A stretch of DNA of 64,000 nt from Chamaesiphon minutus PCC 6605 (GTDB taxonomy: Bacteria > Cyanobacteriota > Cyanobacteriia > Cyanobacteriales > Chamaesiphonaceae), in assembly GCF_000317145.1 (NCBI RefSeq), contig NC_019697.1, forward strand, positions 6,065,889-6,129,888, read 5' to 3'. The notes below the pieces were generated by a model. It was not told where the DNA came from and made no database searches. It was given only the letters and a program-made list of their open reading frames with translations. Shown here in pieces: positions 16,443-25,588 of the stretch (position 1 is the first letter of the stretch; every line of letters starts with the position of its first letter). A program made the translations under genes and the position numbers.

Positions 16443-18782
16443 TTAATTCTCCACTGACTGAGTGAGCCGTCGAATATTGAGCACGTCACTCATTTGCTTG
16501 ATTTGAGCCAAACACCGATCGAGCTGTGCTTTATCGCTGACTTCGATCGATAGATCGATAATCGCAGGCTTGGCATAGTGAGTAATCACGTTGGCCGATC
16601 GCACGTTAATTTTATTATCGGTCAATCGGGATAAGATATCCTTAAGCACTCCCACTCGATCGAGTACTTCTAGCTGGACGCTGACGGGGTAAGTCCGCGC
16701 TTTTTCTTTGGTAACTTGAGTATTCCAGCTTACTGGGAGCAAGCGATTTCCGTCCATCTGTTCGACATTCACACAGCCTTGACGGTGGATCGAAATGCCG
16801 CTATTGCGGGTGACGATGCCGATAATCGGTTCGCCAGGAATCGGGCTACAACAACCAGCTAGGTGGTGCAATAATCCTTCGATACCGAGAATGGGGAAGT
16901 CGCTATTTGCGGGCGAGGTTTGCTTGGGTGCGGTAGTTGGGGGCAACTCTTGGGTGGGAGCTTCCCGATCTTTAACCATTTCGCGGAGGCGATTGACTAC
17001 CGTCTTTTGGGTGATTTCGCCATAGCCCAATCCGGCGAGTAAATCCTCGACAGTGACGTAGTTACAGCGTTGGGCGACTGCCAACATCGGTTCGGATTTT
17101 AACAGGGCTTCTAGGCCATTTTTGCCCAATTCGCGCTCTAATAATTCTCGCCCTCTAGCGACATTTTCATCGCGATGCGATCGCTTATACCACTGGGTAA
17201 TCCGGTTGCGCGCGCCGGGACTGACGACAAAATTCAGCCAGTCGAGACTCGGACGGCTATTTTCGCGCGTAATGATTTCGACGATATCGCCATTGCTAAG
17301 CGTCCGCGATAAGGGGACGATGCGATCGTTAACTTTGGCTCCCGCACAGTGATTGCCGACTTCGGTATGTATCCGATAGGCATAATCTACGGGTGTCGAA
17401 CCTTGGCGGAGCGAGACAACTTCGCCTTTAGGGGTAAAGACATAAACATCGCGTTCGAGTAAATGATCTTTGAGATGATCGTCAAATTCGATCGCATCTT
17501 TAACGTCATTTTGCCACTCTAATAGCTGGCGCAACCAGGCAAATTTTTCATCTACTTCCGTCCGGCGATTGGTTGTGGCTTTACCTGTTTCTGATGTTTC
17601 TGGTCCCGATTTATCGGCTTTGGCTGCTTCTTTATATTTCCAATGTGCGGCAATACCATATTCGGCGACGTGGTGCATTTCTAATGTCCGAATCTGGACT
17701 TCTAGAGGCGTACCAGTAAAGCCGACGACGGTAGTATGTAAGGATTGATAGCGGTTGTTTTTGGGCAAGCCGATATAATCTTTGAATCTGCCAGGAATTG
17801 GTTTAAAAGCATCGTGAATTTCGGCGAGGGCGAGATAACATTCGTGATTTGATTCGACAATGATTCTAATTGCTGTCAAATCGTAAATCTCGCTAAATTC
17901 TTTCTTTTGATAGCGCATCTTTTGATAGATGCTATAAAGATGTTTCGGTCTACCGCTGATATCTACATAGTTAATCTTAGCTCGATCGAGTCGATGGCGG
18001 ATCATCTCAGTAACGTTCGCAATTCGCGATTCTCTGGCGGTGCGTTTTTCGGCAACGAGATCTTGAATCCGGCGATAATCTTCAGCTTCGATATATTTAA
18101 ATGAGAGATCTTCTAATTCCCACTTAATTCGCCCCAAGCCCAACCTGTCAGCTAAAGGTGCGAAAATATCGCGAGTTTCTTGAGAGATTGCTTGCTGTCG
18201 TTCGGTGCGTAAATGGTCGAGGGTACGCATGTTATGCAGTCTGTCGGCTAACTTGACCACAATTACGCGAATATCTTGCGCCATAGCGATAAACATGCGT
18301 CGAAAATTTTCGGCTTGTTGCTCTTTCTTGCTCGAAAATTCAAATTTAGAAAGTTTAGTGACACCTTCAACTAAGTGTGCTGTTTCTTTACCGAATTTTG
18401 CCTCAATTTGGTCGATCGTAATCGGTGTATCTTCGACCACATCGTGCAAAAATCCCGCTGCAATCATCGGCGCGCCACCACCTAAATCGCGCAGCAATCC
18501 CGCGACTGCAATCGGGTGACAAATATATGGTTCGCCCGATTTGCGTTTTTGATCGCCATGTAATTCGTATGCGAATTCAAAGGCATTTTTAATCAATTTA
18601 CGTTCGCGTAGCGTCTCTGGCAGAGAATCGAGATCTATCGGTGCATCAGTATTGTCTTCTCCAGCCAAACACTGTTGCAACCAATCGGGAATCTCACAAT
18701 CGTAAACGACCTCATTATCGGGATCGTTGACAAGTGTCACAGGATCGATATTGTCAGTAGAAATAGAAACAGGAGTGGTCAT
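16443..18782 (-). CDS. relA: Bifunctional (p)ppGpp synthetase/hydrolase (Rel/SpoT)
   Basis: This 779-residue protein has the full long-RSH layout. The HD hydrolase domain includes YICHPIAVAG and FLHDVVEDT, and the synthetase domain includes RPKHLYSIYQKM, YDLTAIRII and NRYQSLHTTV. A TGS domain (VYVFTPKGEVVSLRQGSTPVDYAY), a conserved-cysteine region (HLAGCCSPIPGEPIIG) and a C-terminal ACT domain (about 705-775) follow. Both catalytic centres look intact, so it should make and degrade the stringent-response alarmone. It is a single gene divergent from patD. Confidence 0.95.
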   Translation of the reverse strand: MTTPVSISTDNIDPVTLVNDPDNEVVYDCEIPDWLQQCLAGEDNTDAPIDLDSLPETLRERKLIKNAFEFAYELHGDQKRKSGEPYICHPIAVAGLLRDLGGGAPMIAAGFLHDVVEDTPITIDQIEAKFGKETAHLVEGVTKLSKFEFSSKKEQQAENFRRMFIAMAQDIRVIVVKLADRLHNMRTLDHLRTERQQAISQETRDIFAPLADRLGLGRIKWELEDLSFKYIEAEDYRRIQDLVAEKRTARESRIANVTEMIRHRLDRAKINYVDISGRPKHLYSIYQKMRYQKKEFSEIYDLTAIRIIVESNHECYLALAEIHDAFKPIPGRFKDYIGLPKNNRYQSLHTTVVGFTGTPLEVQIRTLEMHHVAEYGIAAHWKYKEAAKADKSGPETSETGKATTNRRTEVDEKFAWLRQLLEWQNDVKDAIEFDDHLKDHLLERDVYVFTPKGEVVSLRQGSTPVDYAYRIHTEVGNHCAGAKVNDRIVPLSRTLSNGDIVEIITRENSRPSLDWLNFVVSPGARNRITQWYKRSHRDENVARGRELLERELGKNGLEALLKSEPMLAVAQRCNYVTVEDLLAGLGYGEITQKTVVNRLREMVKDREAPTQELPPTTAPKQTSPANSDFPILGIEGLLHHLAGCCSPIPGEPIIGIVTRNSGISIHRQGCVNVEQMDGNRLLPVSWNTQVTKEKARTYPVSVQLEVLDRVGVLKDILSRLTDNKINVRSANVITHYAKPAIIDLSIEVSDKAQLDRCLAQIKQMSDVLNIRRLTQSVEN

Positions 18783-19195
18783 AACTGAAGAGAATAGGAT
18801 GTAAATAATTAGAACTAAACTTTAATCCAAACCATCTAAATCTCCCAGTGGGGAATGATGGCTCGATTATCGTTCCGGATCGACAAAGGCGAGGCTTTAA
18901 CTACGGTAAGCGTCTGCCTGCGCAGAGAGGCTCCGCTAACAAGGTTGCAAAGAGTGGCTAAACAATAATTACGATGACACCAACTACGATGTTATCGATA
19001 TAGTCGGACGACGGATGTCAAAATTGATGTGGCGAACTACCTTGCGCTGCTGGGAGATCGCCAATCGCGCTCAATTTACATGGCACTGAATGTAGTGCTA
19101 AATTAGCTACATCCGAGTGCCGAGAATGTAGCGTTCGAGAGAGAAAATGAAGTGTAAAATTATTTACATAATATTCTATTCTATCTAATTTAGTT
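18783..19195. other. Divergent region between relA and patD
   Basis: About 410 bases hold both promoters. The segment at about 18880-18945 (with GCGCAGAGAGGCTCCGCTAAC) is a dispersed cyanobacterial repeat related to those at 49071-49160 and 49630-49666. I see no gene. Confidence 0.5.
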
Positions 19196-19543
19196 ATGTT
19201 GCCATCCGAACAGATTTTAATGTGGCAACAATTATTTACCCGCTTGAGCGACTTGCCCAGCGACTCAATACCCGAACTGAAAGTCAGTCTCAGACAGACG
19301 ATCGATTTTTTTGAGTCAGAGATCCTCACTCAGGATCTAGATCTGCCCGAACCGCTGGCTGGTAAAATCCGATCGTATGCGACCGAAAGCTATCGGCTGC
19401 TGCGCTTACTACCAATGGATGTCATGTTTATGGCTGCCGCACGCAATCCCACCACTGTTCGACAACGCCGTCAAGCATATCAAGAAAAATTAACACTATC
19501 GCTCGAATATTGCCAAGCAGCGATCGCTAGTTTGCAATCGTAA
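19196..19543 (+). CDS. patD: PatD-family protein (heterocyst frequency control)
   Basis: The 115-residue helical protein contains SYRLLRLLPMDVMFMAAARNPTTVRQRRQAYQEKLTLSLEYCQAAI, which matches the core of PatD (L-R-L-L-x-x-D-V-M-F-x-x-x-A-R-x-x-T). In Anabaena PatD controls how many heterocysts form by acting on FtsZ assembly. Homologues also occur in cyanobacteria without heterocysts, where the role is probably in division. The assignment is from the motif alone. Confidence 0.65.
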   Translation: MLPSEQILMWQQLFTRLSDLPSDSIPELKVSLRQTIDFFESEILTQDLDLPEPLAGKIRSYATESYRLLRLLPMDVMFMAAARNPTTVRQRRQAYQEKLTLSLEYCQAAIASLQS

Positions 19544-19742
19544 CTATTTTCGATCGTTTCACATCCGCACCTCGATCGCCAGAAGACTACACTAGAGATG
19601 TAGTCGTTGGCTGCCACTGCCAAAATTTCCGAGCAACGATCGATCGTCAGCCGATGTGCGCTTGCTGGAACTCAGAGCGGCGAGGGAACCTCTATCGCGC
19701 TAGCCGCGACTATCACCTTATAACTGCCAACTGATTTAAAAG

Positions 19743-20309
19743 ATGTATTGCCCTAAATGTAGGTCTGAGCTAGTAAATGGAATTATCGGCGATCTGCTGT
19801 TGACAAAACATTGTCCCAAGTGTGAAGGAGAATGGATTTCCGGTCGGAACTATCAAGGCTGGAGATCGGAGCGTCCGGCAGTCGTTCCCAGCCGCGAGAC
19901 TATAGCTCAGAATTATCATCTGCCATATACACCCAGTCCCTTAGATGCCAAAGCAGCCCCTTGCCCCGAATGCTCTACCATGATGGCTAGAGGCAAAATC
20001 GCGCTCAAACAACCATTTTATGTCGAACATTGTCTCACTTGTGGCGGGATTTGGTGCGATCGGGGAGAATGGGACGTACTCGAACAATTGCAACTCCATA
20101 CCAATATTCCGCAGATTTTTTCGAGCGGGTGGCAAGCTCAAGCTCGCGCCAGTCATCTTAATGCGCTCGAACGTCAAGCCGTAATCGATAAGGTGGGGGT
20201 GGAAATGGCGCAGCGAGTGTTCGATCTGGCTGAGGTGCTCGTCCAACATCCCAATGGTGATTTTGCGGCTGCTTATTTAATGCGTAGATTCGATCGCGAT
20301 CGAAGTTAA
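19743..20309 (+). CDS. Double zf-TFIIB zinc-ribbon protein
   Basis: The 188-residue protein starts MYCPKCRSELVNG. The first ribbon pairs CPKC (3-6) with CPKCEGEWISG (about 25-35). The second pairs CPECSTMMARG with CLTCGGIWCDRGEWDVLEQ. These are zf-TFIIB-type zinc ribbons. The rest is helical (RQAVIDKVGVEMAQRVFDLAEV). The function is unknown. It is followed directly by a long palindrome shared with the convergent SH3 gene. Confidence 0.8.
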   Translation: MYCPKCRSELVNGIIGDLLLTKHCPKCEGEWISGRNYQGWRSERPAVVPSRETIAQNYHLPYTPSPLDAKAAPCPECSTMMARGKIALKQPFYVEHCLTCGGIWCDRGEWDVLEQLQLHTNIPQIFSSGWQAQARASHLNALERQAVIDKVGVEMAQRVFDLAEVLVQHPNGDFAAAYLMRRFDRDRS

Positions 20310-20320
20310 TCGATCGTTGA

Positions 20321-20386
20321 TAATTGATAAAACAGAGGGGGAGGGGTAATCGATCGATTACCCCTCCCCCTCTGTTTTATCAATTA
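20321..20386. terminator. 66-nt perfect loopless palindrome
   Basis: The arms 20321-20353 and 20354-20386 are perfectly complementary with no spacer, centred on CGATCG. It lies between convergent genes and ends 3 bases before the SH3 gene's stop. It likely acts as a bidirectional terminator, with T-rich ends on each strand, and belongs to the same GGGGGAGGGG family as 13931-13967. Confidence 0.8.
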
Positions 20387-20388
20387 AA

Positions 20389-20703
20389 TTAACTACACAA
20401 AAAGTCACCTCTAACCCAACCGATCGCTCCAAAAAAGTTGACTTTTCTCCAGGTATAACCACCAGCAACTCTGGCATTACCAATTAACACTACCGATCGA
20501 CCGGGTGGAATTCTGCCGATTACTCTAGATTGCTGACCAGCACGAGCGCGCAGATTGACCGGATCGCCATCGCGACTGCAACTATAGACGGTACTAACAC
20601 CGCCATAATTTCCGGGGCCAGATTGCGCGAAGGCAGGTGCGAGTGAGATCGTGCTTGTTGCTACTGCCAAACAGATTGCCGTACTAAGAGATTGAAGTTT
20701 CAT
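20389..20703 (-). CDS. Secreted SH3-domain protein
   Basis: The 104-residue protein has a signal peptide ending at about AFA-QS (residue 26). The mature part is one bacterial SH3 domain (DPVNLRARAGQQSRVIGRIPPGRSVVLIG, then WRKVNFFGAIGWVRGDFL). Two cysteines, near the start and the end of the mature domain, could form a disulfide. SH3b domains bind peptidoglycan or peptides in the periplasm. It may be linked to the L,D-transpeptidase-like gene upstream on the same strand. Confidence 0.8.
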   Translation of the reverse strand: MKLQSLSTAICLAVATSTISLAPAFAQSGPGNYGGVSTVYSCSRDGDPVNLRARAGQQSRVIGRIPPGRSVVLIGNARVAGGYTWRKVNFFGAIGWVRGDFLCS

Positions 20704-20755
20704 GATGATTTTTTTGGCGTGGTTAGTTATTTATTATCGATCTAATTCGCTCGAT

Positions 20756-21685
20756 CTATCGAGTAATCTGCACCTCTAAAGAGCGCGGACGATATTTCAA
20801 AACGAAGTTTCTGACTTGGTGGTAGTCATACTTTTTTGTCATCCCGATACAACCCGATGTACCATCTTCTTTGTTGTCTCGATCGAAACTCGGGTCCCAG
20901 TGGATACCGAGAGCGGTTCTTCTCATACGCGGGTTGAATCCAGGCTTGGGAAAAATTGGCACCATCGTTCCGCCTACTTCTCGAATCGTGCCCTTGACGA
21001 CTGTGGGTACGACAGAATACGATCCGTCGGGCAAGGGCGCATCTGTATCGCTTTGGTAGCGATTCCTGGCTTGAGTAAATCCTCTACCAGTGACAGCATC
21101 GAGTTGAAAGACATAATCCGATGTGCGATCGCGATAAGCAGTCAATTTGTAAATCGGATTGTTGAATCTATTCTGAGAATTGCTGGGATCTCGACTTAAA
21201 ATCAGACAGGGAAAGGCTCGGCAAGAAGCTGATGCAGAAATCCGATTTTGAGATGGCGATTGCGGCTGTTGCTTGGTTAGGGCTAAAGCTTTACTCAACT
21301 GTTTGAATTGAGCGTTGCCATCGTTAACATCTAAATTGAGTCGAGTTGGGGTTAACGCAGCCGATTTGGATTTAGCGGTAGGATCTTTAGCAACCCGATT
21401 TTTGGCATTAAGCACGATCGAGTCGAGCGGATTTACATAAGGTTCTGACATTACTGACTCAGTAGGCGTCGTTCCCGCCTGTGGCGATTTAGAGACTCCA
21501 GCCGGAGACGAGCTTACCGCTGGATCTGGTTGCGCTGGCTGTGCCAATGTATTCGGCGACGAAACTGGGTGGGCGGTCGAGCTAATACTTTGAGCATTAG
21601 ATGGAAAATTAGAATTGCAACTACAGATCGCGAGGGCGATTGCGCACCAGCCGAGCGTTCGCGCTGCAATTAGAACCTTATGCAT
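20756..21685 (-). CDS. Putative lipoprotein with L,D-transpeptidase-like domain
   Basis: The 309-residue protein has an N-terminal hydrophobic segment ending in a lipobox-like ICSC (C23) and a Ser/Pro/Gln-rich linker. The C-terminal domain (about 150-309) contains the two-part catalytic pattern of YkuD-type enzymes: a histidine in LGIHWDPSF and a cysteine in GTSGCIGMT, in place of the usual SHGC(I/V)R. The substitution of the arginine makes the activity uncertain. It may cross-link or trim peptidoglycan. Confidence 0.65.
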   Translation of the reverse strand: MHKVLIAARTLGWCAIALAICSCNSNFPSNAQSISSTAHPVSSPNTLAQPAQPDPAVSSSPAGVSKSPQAGTTPTESVMSEPYVNPLDSIVLNAKNRVAKDPTAKSKSAALTPTRLNLDVNDGNAQFKQLSKALALTKQQPQSPSQNRISASASCRAFPCLILSRDPSNSQNRFNNPIYKLTAYRDRTSDYVFQLDAVTGRGFTQARNRYQSDTDAPLPDGSYSVVPTVVKGTIREVGGTMVPIFPKPGFNPRMRRTALGIHWDPSFDRDNKEDGTSGCIGMTKKYDYHQVRNFVLKYRPRSLEVQITR

Positions 21686-21905
21686 ATATTTCTACTGGAA
21701 ATAGGCGATGAAATCGCTACCGACCATAGCTAGCGTTGTGAGTTAATCTACAACAGTCCTCAGTATTTTCCGAAAAATTTGCTGAGTTTGCCAAAAAAAG
21801 ATCGCATCATCTACTGCTAGGATCGCTCGTAGCTATAATCCTTATTTCATAGCTTTGACAGAGCCAGCCGGATAGTTTCGATCGCGTTGCCAGATGTTTA
21901 CGATT

Positions 21906-22829
21906 CTACATATCATCGTCAAACCAATCCTCTACTCCAAAACCCAGGCTGCGGGTAACTTTTAAGTCTGATGCCAATCGCAAAGCGGCTGCGGTACCGA
22001 CTTTGGTTTCCATCACTGCCGAAAATACTACGTCGAGCTGATGCTGAGTAACAAATTTTGCCAGTCGCCACGGAAATCCAGCAATCCCCGGTTTGATGAC
22101 ATAGATCCCCCGCCAACCCCGTGCATAAGCAGCTTGAATCCGATCGAATGTTGCCACCGATTCATCGAGCGCGATTGGGGTATGATACTTAGCGGCTAAC
22201 TCGATCGCGATCTCGATCTCTTCTGGTGCCAAAGGTTGCTCGATAAACTCGATTCGCGCTTCTGAGCTACAAATTTCCAACCATCGTTCGGCGGCTGTCT
22301 GAGTCAAGCCTCCATTGGCATCGAGCCGGAGTTTGGCATCTATCGGCACAGCCATCATCAATTGTCGCCAGATTGCCTCCTCTTGGGCGATCGGCAGTAC
22401 CCCAATCTTCCATTTGAAGGTGGAGTACCCCCGCTGCACTAAAACGGGTAATTGGGCGATTGCGGCAGCTCCTGTTGGTAATAAGCCACTCAAATCGAAC
22501 TTAGGTGCGAGCGTGCTAGTTGGCGGCAACTCTAAAGCCGTCAAAGCACTGCCAAACCCAAACTGACAGGCTGGTAAATCGTCGGGAATCAGATGAATTT
22601 TGTCCTTGGTAATATTGTCGCCAACTTGCTGGCACCACTCGATCGCTCGATCGATAGATTCTGAGCCAAACCACGGAATCGGCGCGATTTCACCCAGCTC
22701 GGCTCTGCTATTAGCATCTGTGAGTTGAATGATTATCCCTTCTCGAATTGCCCACGTACCATGACTGGTTGTCAATGGTTGTCGAAATGGGCGTCGATAG
22801 ACTGAATAGGTAAATTGATAACCCTTCAT
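21906..22829 (-). CDS. menC: o-Succinylbenzoate synthase
   Basis: This 307-residue enolase-superfamily protein contains the N-terminal PFRQPLTTSHGTW, the lysine in FKWKIG, LRLDANGGL, EFIEQPLAPEE, ALDESVATFD and the second lysine in IYVIKPGIAG. These are the metal ligands and acid/base lysines of MenC, which dehydrates SHCHC to o-succinylbenzoate on the route to phylloquinone (vitamin K1), the photosystem I electron carrier. Other men genes are not nearby. Confidence 0.9.
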   Translation of the reverse strand: MKGYQFTYSVYRRPFRQPLTTSHGTWAIREGIIIQLTDANSRAELGEIAPIPWFGSESIDRAIEWCQQVGDNITKDKIHLIPDDLPACQFGFGSALTALELPPTSTLAPKFDLSGLLPTGAAAIAQLPVLVQRGYSTFKWKIGVLPIAQEEAIWRQLMMAVPIDAKLRLDANGGLTQTAAERWLEICSSEARIEFIEQPLAPEEIEIAIELAAKYHTPIALDESVATFDRIQAAYARGWRGIYVIKPGIAGFPWRLAKFVTQHQLDVVFSAVMETKVGTAAALRLASDLKVTRSLGFGVEDWFDDDM

Positions 22830-22894
22830 TAGCTAATCATACTGTGTAATATTATACCACAAATTTATAATTTCAGCATTCCGCGATCGCCTAT

Positions 22895-24055
22895 TTATAC
22901 CATCGATAAACCCTGCAACGATATCTCCCGCTCCTGAGTATTCAATCCCTGACTTTGGATCGATACCCCAAACTTACCCAATCCCATCGGATCGATTAAT
23001 TGATGGAGATTTTGACGACGGTGGAGTAGAGACTGAAGATCGCCACTACTAGTCGAAATTGCGGCGATTCTTTCCCCCAATCCTAATGCCATTAGCAACA
23101 TCCCTTGCTGGGTAAATCCGACTGTACGCAAGCCTAATAACTCACCATAATTTTGCAGTGCGGTAAAATCTACATGTGCAGTGATATCTTGATTGCCGAT
23201 ATTAAGATATGGATCGTTATGATGGGCATGTTGGTAATAACATTGTAATGTCCCTTGCGAGCGCATCGGATTATAATAGCGATCGGCTGTATAACCATAG
23301 TCGATCGAGATAATATAGCCCCGCTGTATTTTTTTAAAAACCAGATCTAGCCATGCTAAGGCAGCTAAATTTACTTCAGTCCGGTATTTTTCGGGATATC
23401 GATCGCTAAGTAGGTTAATTCGGTTAAGTTGCCAATATTGCTCTAGTTTATCTGTCGATAGCTCGTCAATTTTCTCTGTAAGTACGAGATCTCGATCGCC
23501 AAGCGTGACATAAATCTCTTGCAATTTATCATCAATTTTTACGACTTGATGTACTGGCAAAGCATCGATCAGTTCGTTCGATAAAAAGCAACCATTAATC
23601 GATCGATCGGGTATTTCTGCCCAAGTACGCCAGCGCACGGGCAAATCTTGCAGCCTCGCTTGTTGTGCTACAATCATCGCTGGTGCGGTTTCAATGATGA
23701 TGTAATCTATCGATCGAAAGAAGTCGGGGTATTCGCGCTGGGAGTATGCTAGAATTTGGGCGGCTAATAATCCTCGCCCAGCACCCATTTCGACTATACT
23801 AAATAGCTGCGGCTCTCCTAAAATTTGCCACATTTGGTATAACTGAATTGCGAGCATTTCGCCAAAATCATCAGCTAAATGGGGTGATGTCAAAAAATCT
23901 CCACTTTCGCTAATTCGCTCGGCATTGCTGGCATAATAACCATGCTGAGGATGATACAATACCAAATCCATATATTCAGCAAAAGTAATCTGTCGCTGTG
24001 GCGAACTCTCGATCCGATCGGCGATGACTCGCACTAATTCTAAATTATTATCCAT
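22895..24055 (-). CDS. MidA-family (NDUFAF7-like) SAM-dependent methyltransferase
   Basis: An ATG at 24055 is preferred over a GTG four codons upstream. The roughly 386-residue protein has MDLVLYHPQHGYYA, GDFLTSPHL, SIVEMGAGRGLLAAQIL (the SAM-binding glycine loop), CFLSNELIDALPVHQV and IDYGYTADRYYNPMRSQGTLQCYY. In eukaryotes the homologue methylates an arginine of a complex I subunit (NDUFS2). A similar role on NDH-1 is possible but unproven here. Confidence 0.88.
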   Translation of the reverse strand: MDNNLELVRVIADRIESSPQRQITFAEYMDLVLYHPQHGYYASNAERISESGDFLTSPHLADDFGEMLAIQLYQMWQILGEPQLFSIVEMGAGRGLLAAQILAYSQREYPDFFRSIDYIIIETAPAMIVAQQARLQDLPVRWRTWAEIPDRSINGCFLSNELIDALPVHQVVKIDDKLQEIYVTLGDRDLVLTEKIDELSTDKLEQYWQLNRINLLSDRYPEKYRTEVNLAALAWLDLVFKKIQRGYIISIDYGYTADRYYNPMRSQGTLQCYYQHAHHNDPYLNIGNQDITAHVDFTALQNYGELLGLRTVGFTQQGMLLMALGLGERIAAISTSSGDLQSLLHRRQNLHQLIDPMGLGKFGVSIQSQGLNTQEREISLQGLSMV

Positions 24056-24101
24056 ACTTAAACTCACAACCGCTCTAAACTACTAATCATACCTAAAATT
24101 A

Positions 24102-25022
24102 ATGGAACTGCATCGGACGACGGGTAACTGGCGATTGGGATTGGGATTATCGCTAGTTACGGTAATTTTATGGGGATTAGTACCAGTTGCGATCGCAATT
24201 GTCTTGAAAAAGTTAGATGTATATACGATTAATTGGTTTCGATTCGCGACGGCATTTATTTTGCTCGGTTTTTACTTATTCAGACAAGAAAATATCCCTA
24301 AATTTTCACAATTAAGATCGGTACCGATTTATCTATTTGCGATCGCAATTTTAGGTCTGATGGGTAACTATATCTTCTTTGTAATGGGTTTAAAAGCAAC
24401 TTCTCCTTCACACGCAGAAGTAGTAATTCAGTTGGCTGGTGTATTTTTGAGCTTAGGCGGATTGATTATTTTTAAGGAACGTTACACGCGCTATCAATGG
24501 CTGGGTGTCGGCATTCTTTTGGCAGGATTTATCGGCTTCTTTTCCGAACAATTAAAAGTTTTAGCAGCAGATAGCGATCGATACATTAACGGTAGCATCA
24601 TGTTAGTCATTGCCGGAATTACTTGGGCGATCTACGCACTGATTCAAAAGCAATTATTAACTAAATTAGAATCTGCTCACATTATGTGGGTAATTTATGG
24701 TGTGTGCGGCTTATTATTTTGGACTGTAGCCAAACCCCAAACCTTACTCGATCTTAACTCGATCGAGTGGATGGCACTGATTTTTTGCGGGCTGAATACT
24801 GTCATCGCCTATGGAGCTTTTGCCGAATCGCTGCAACATTGGGAAGCTTCTAGAGTCAGTGCGATTCTTGCTCTAGCACCGATTTTCACGATCGTATCTA
24901 TGAGTCTAACTGCTTGGCTATCACCAGGATTAGTCACTCCCGAACATATTACTGCACTCGGTTTTCTCGGCGCAATTCTCGTCGTCGTTGGCTCGATGTC
25001 GATCTCATTAGGCAAAAGTTAG
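24102..25022 (+). CDS. EamA-family (DMT) transporter
   Basis: This 306-residue protein has ten hydrophobic segments in two repeated EamA halves (the first begins LVTVILWGLVPVAIAIVL, the second SIMLVIAGITWAIYALI). Members export amino acids or other small metabolites. The substrate is unknown. It is divergent from the midA gene. Confidence 0.88.
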   Translation: MELHRTTGNWRLGLGLSLVTVILWGLVPVAIAIVLKKLDVYTINWFRFATAFILLGFYLFRQENIPKFSQLRSVPIYLFAIAILGLMGNYIFFVMGLKATSPSHAEVVIQLAGVFLSLGGLIIFKERYTRYQWLGVGILLAGFIGFFSEQLKVLAADSDRYINGSIMLVIAGITWAIYALIQKQLLTKLESAHIMWVIYGVCGLLFWTVAKPQTLLDLNSIEWMALIFCGLNTVIAYGAFAESLQHWEASRVSAILALAPIFTIVSMSLTAWLSPGLVTPEHITALGFLGAILVVVGSMSISLGKS

Positions 25023-25124
25023 CAGTACACCTCCAAAGAGCTTTGAACTAAGTAGATAGATACAAATATCGATCGAATAGATAATACCTGAAACCTAAAT
25101 GGTGGGAGATGCCCACCCTACTTG

Positions 25125-25160
25125 CTATTCACTATCCACTATCCACTATCGACTATCCAC
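25125..25160. repeat. TATCCAC heptamer array
   Basis: About five imperfect 7-base units of the TATCCAC type, downstream of the EamA gene. A GTGGGAGATGCCCACC inverted word (about 25102-25117) precedes them and is a common cyanobacterial dispersed repeat. Confidence 0.7.
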
Positions 25161-25167
25161 GATTCAT

Positions 25168-25458
25168 CTACCCATCTACTTCACGATTGATGATGGCTTC
25201 TCCACCGATTTTGGCAGCAATCCAACTGAGGGTACCTACCACCGTAATCGCCAGGATGGTTGCTACTGCGGCATAAGTATAGAGTGCTGGGAGCGAGTCC
25301 CCTTCTGGGAGCAACTTTTTGAAAGTAGCTTTGATGGCATCATTCCAGGCTAATGCAGATACAAACCCCAACGATGCAGAAGCTAACGTAATCATGGTTT
25401 GCAACAGAGAGCGGATTGTCAGCAATGACTTCATCCGTAAATCGGTACGTCTAACCAT
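25168..25458 (-). CDS. DUF5654 small membrane protein
   Basis: The 96-residue protein has two hydrophobic segments (about 26-44 and 61-84), with LGFVSALAWNDAIKATFKKLLP between them and ATILAITVVGTLSWIAAKI at the end. The AWN(D/E)AI motif and the size fit DUF5654. Function is unknown. Confidence 0.75.
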   Translation of the reverse strand: MVRRTDLRMKSLLTIRSLLQTMITLASASLGFVSALAWNDAIKATFKKLLPEGDSLPALYTYAAVATILAITVVGTLSWIAAKIGGEAIINREVDG

Positions 25459-25588
25459 TGTAGTGAAAAGAAACTGTAGCTCTCTATTTTAGCCGATCGC
25501 GCTACCAATTATTTCATCAAACATCTAGTGTTTCATTTCCGCTCTGTTCGTCCCCACTGCTTACTATCCCCAATTCACGATCGACTAA

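Noticed and set aside
16274-16465. 63-codon plus-strand frame among heptamers
   Set aside because: It ends inside repeats and lacks a ribosome site.
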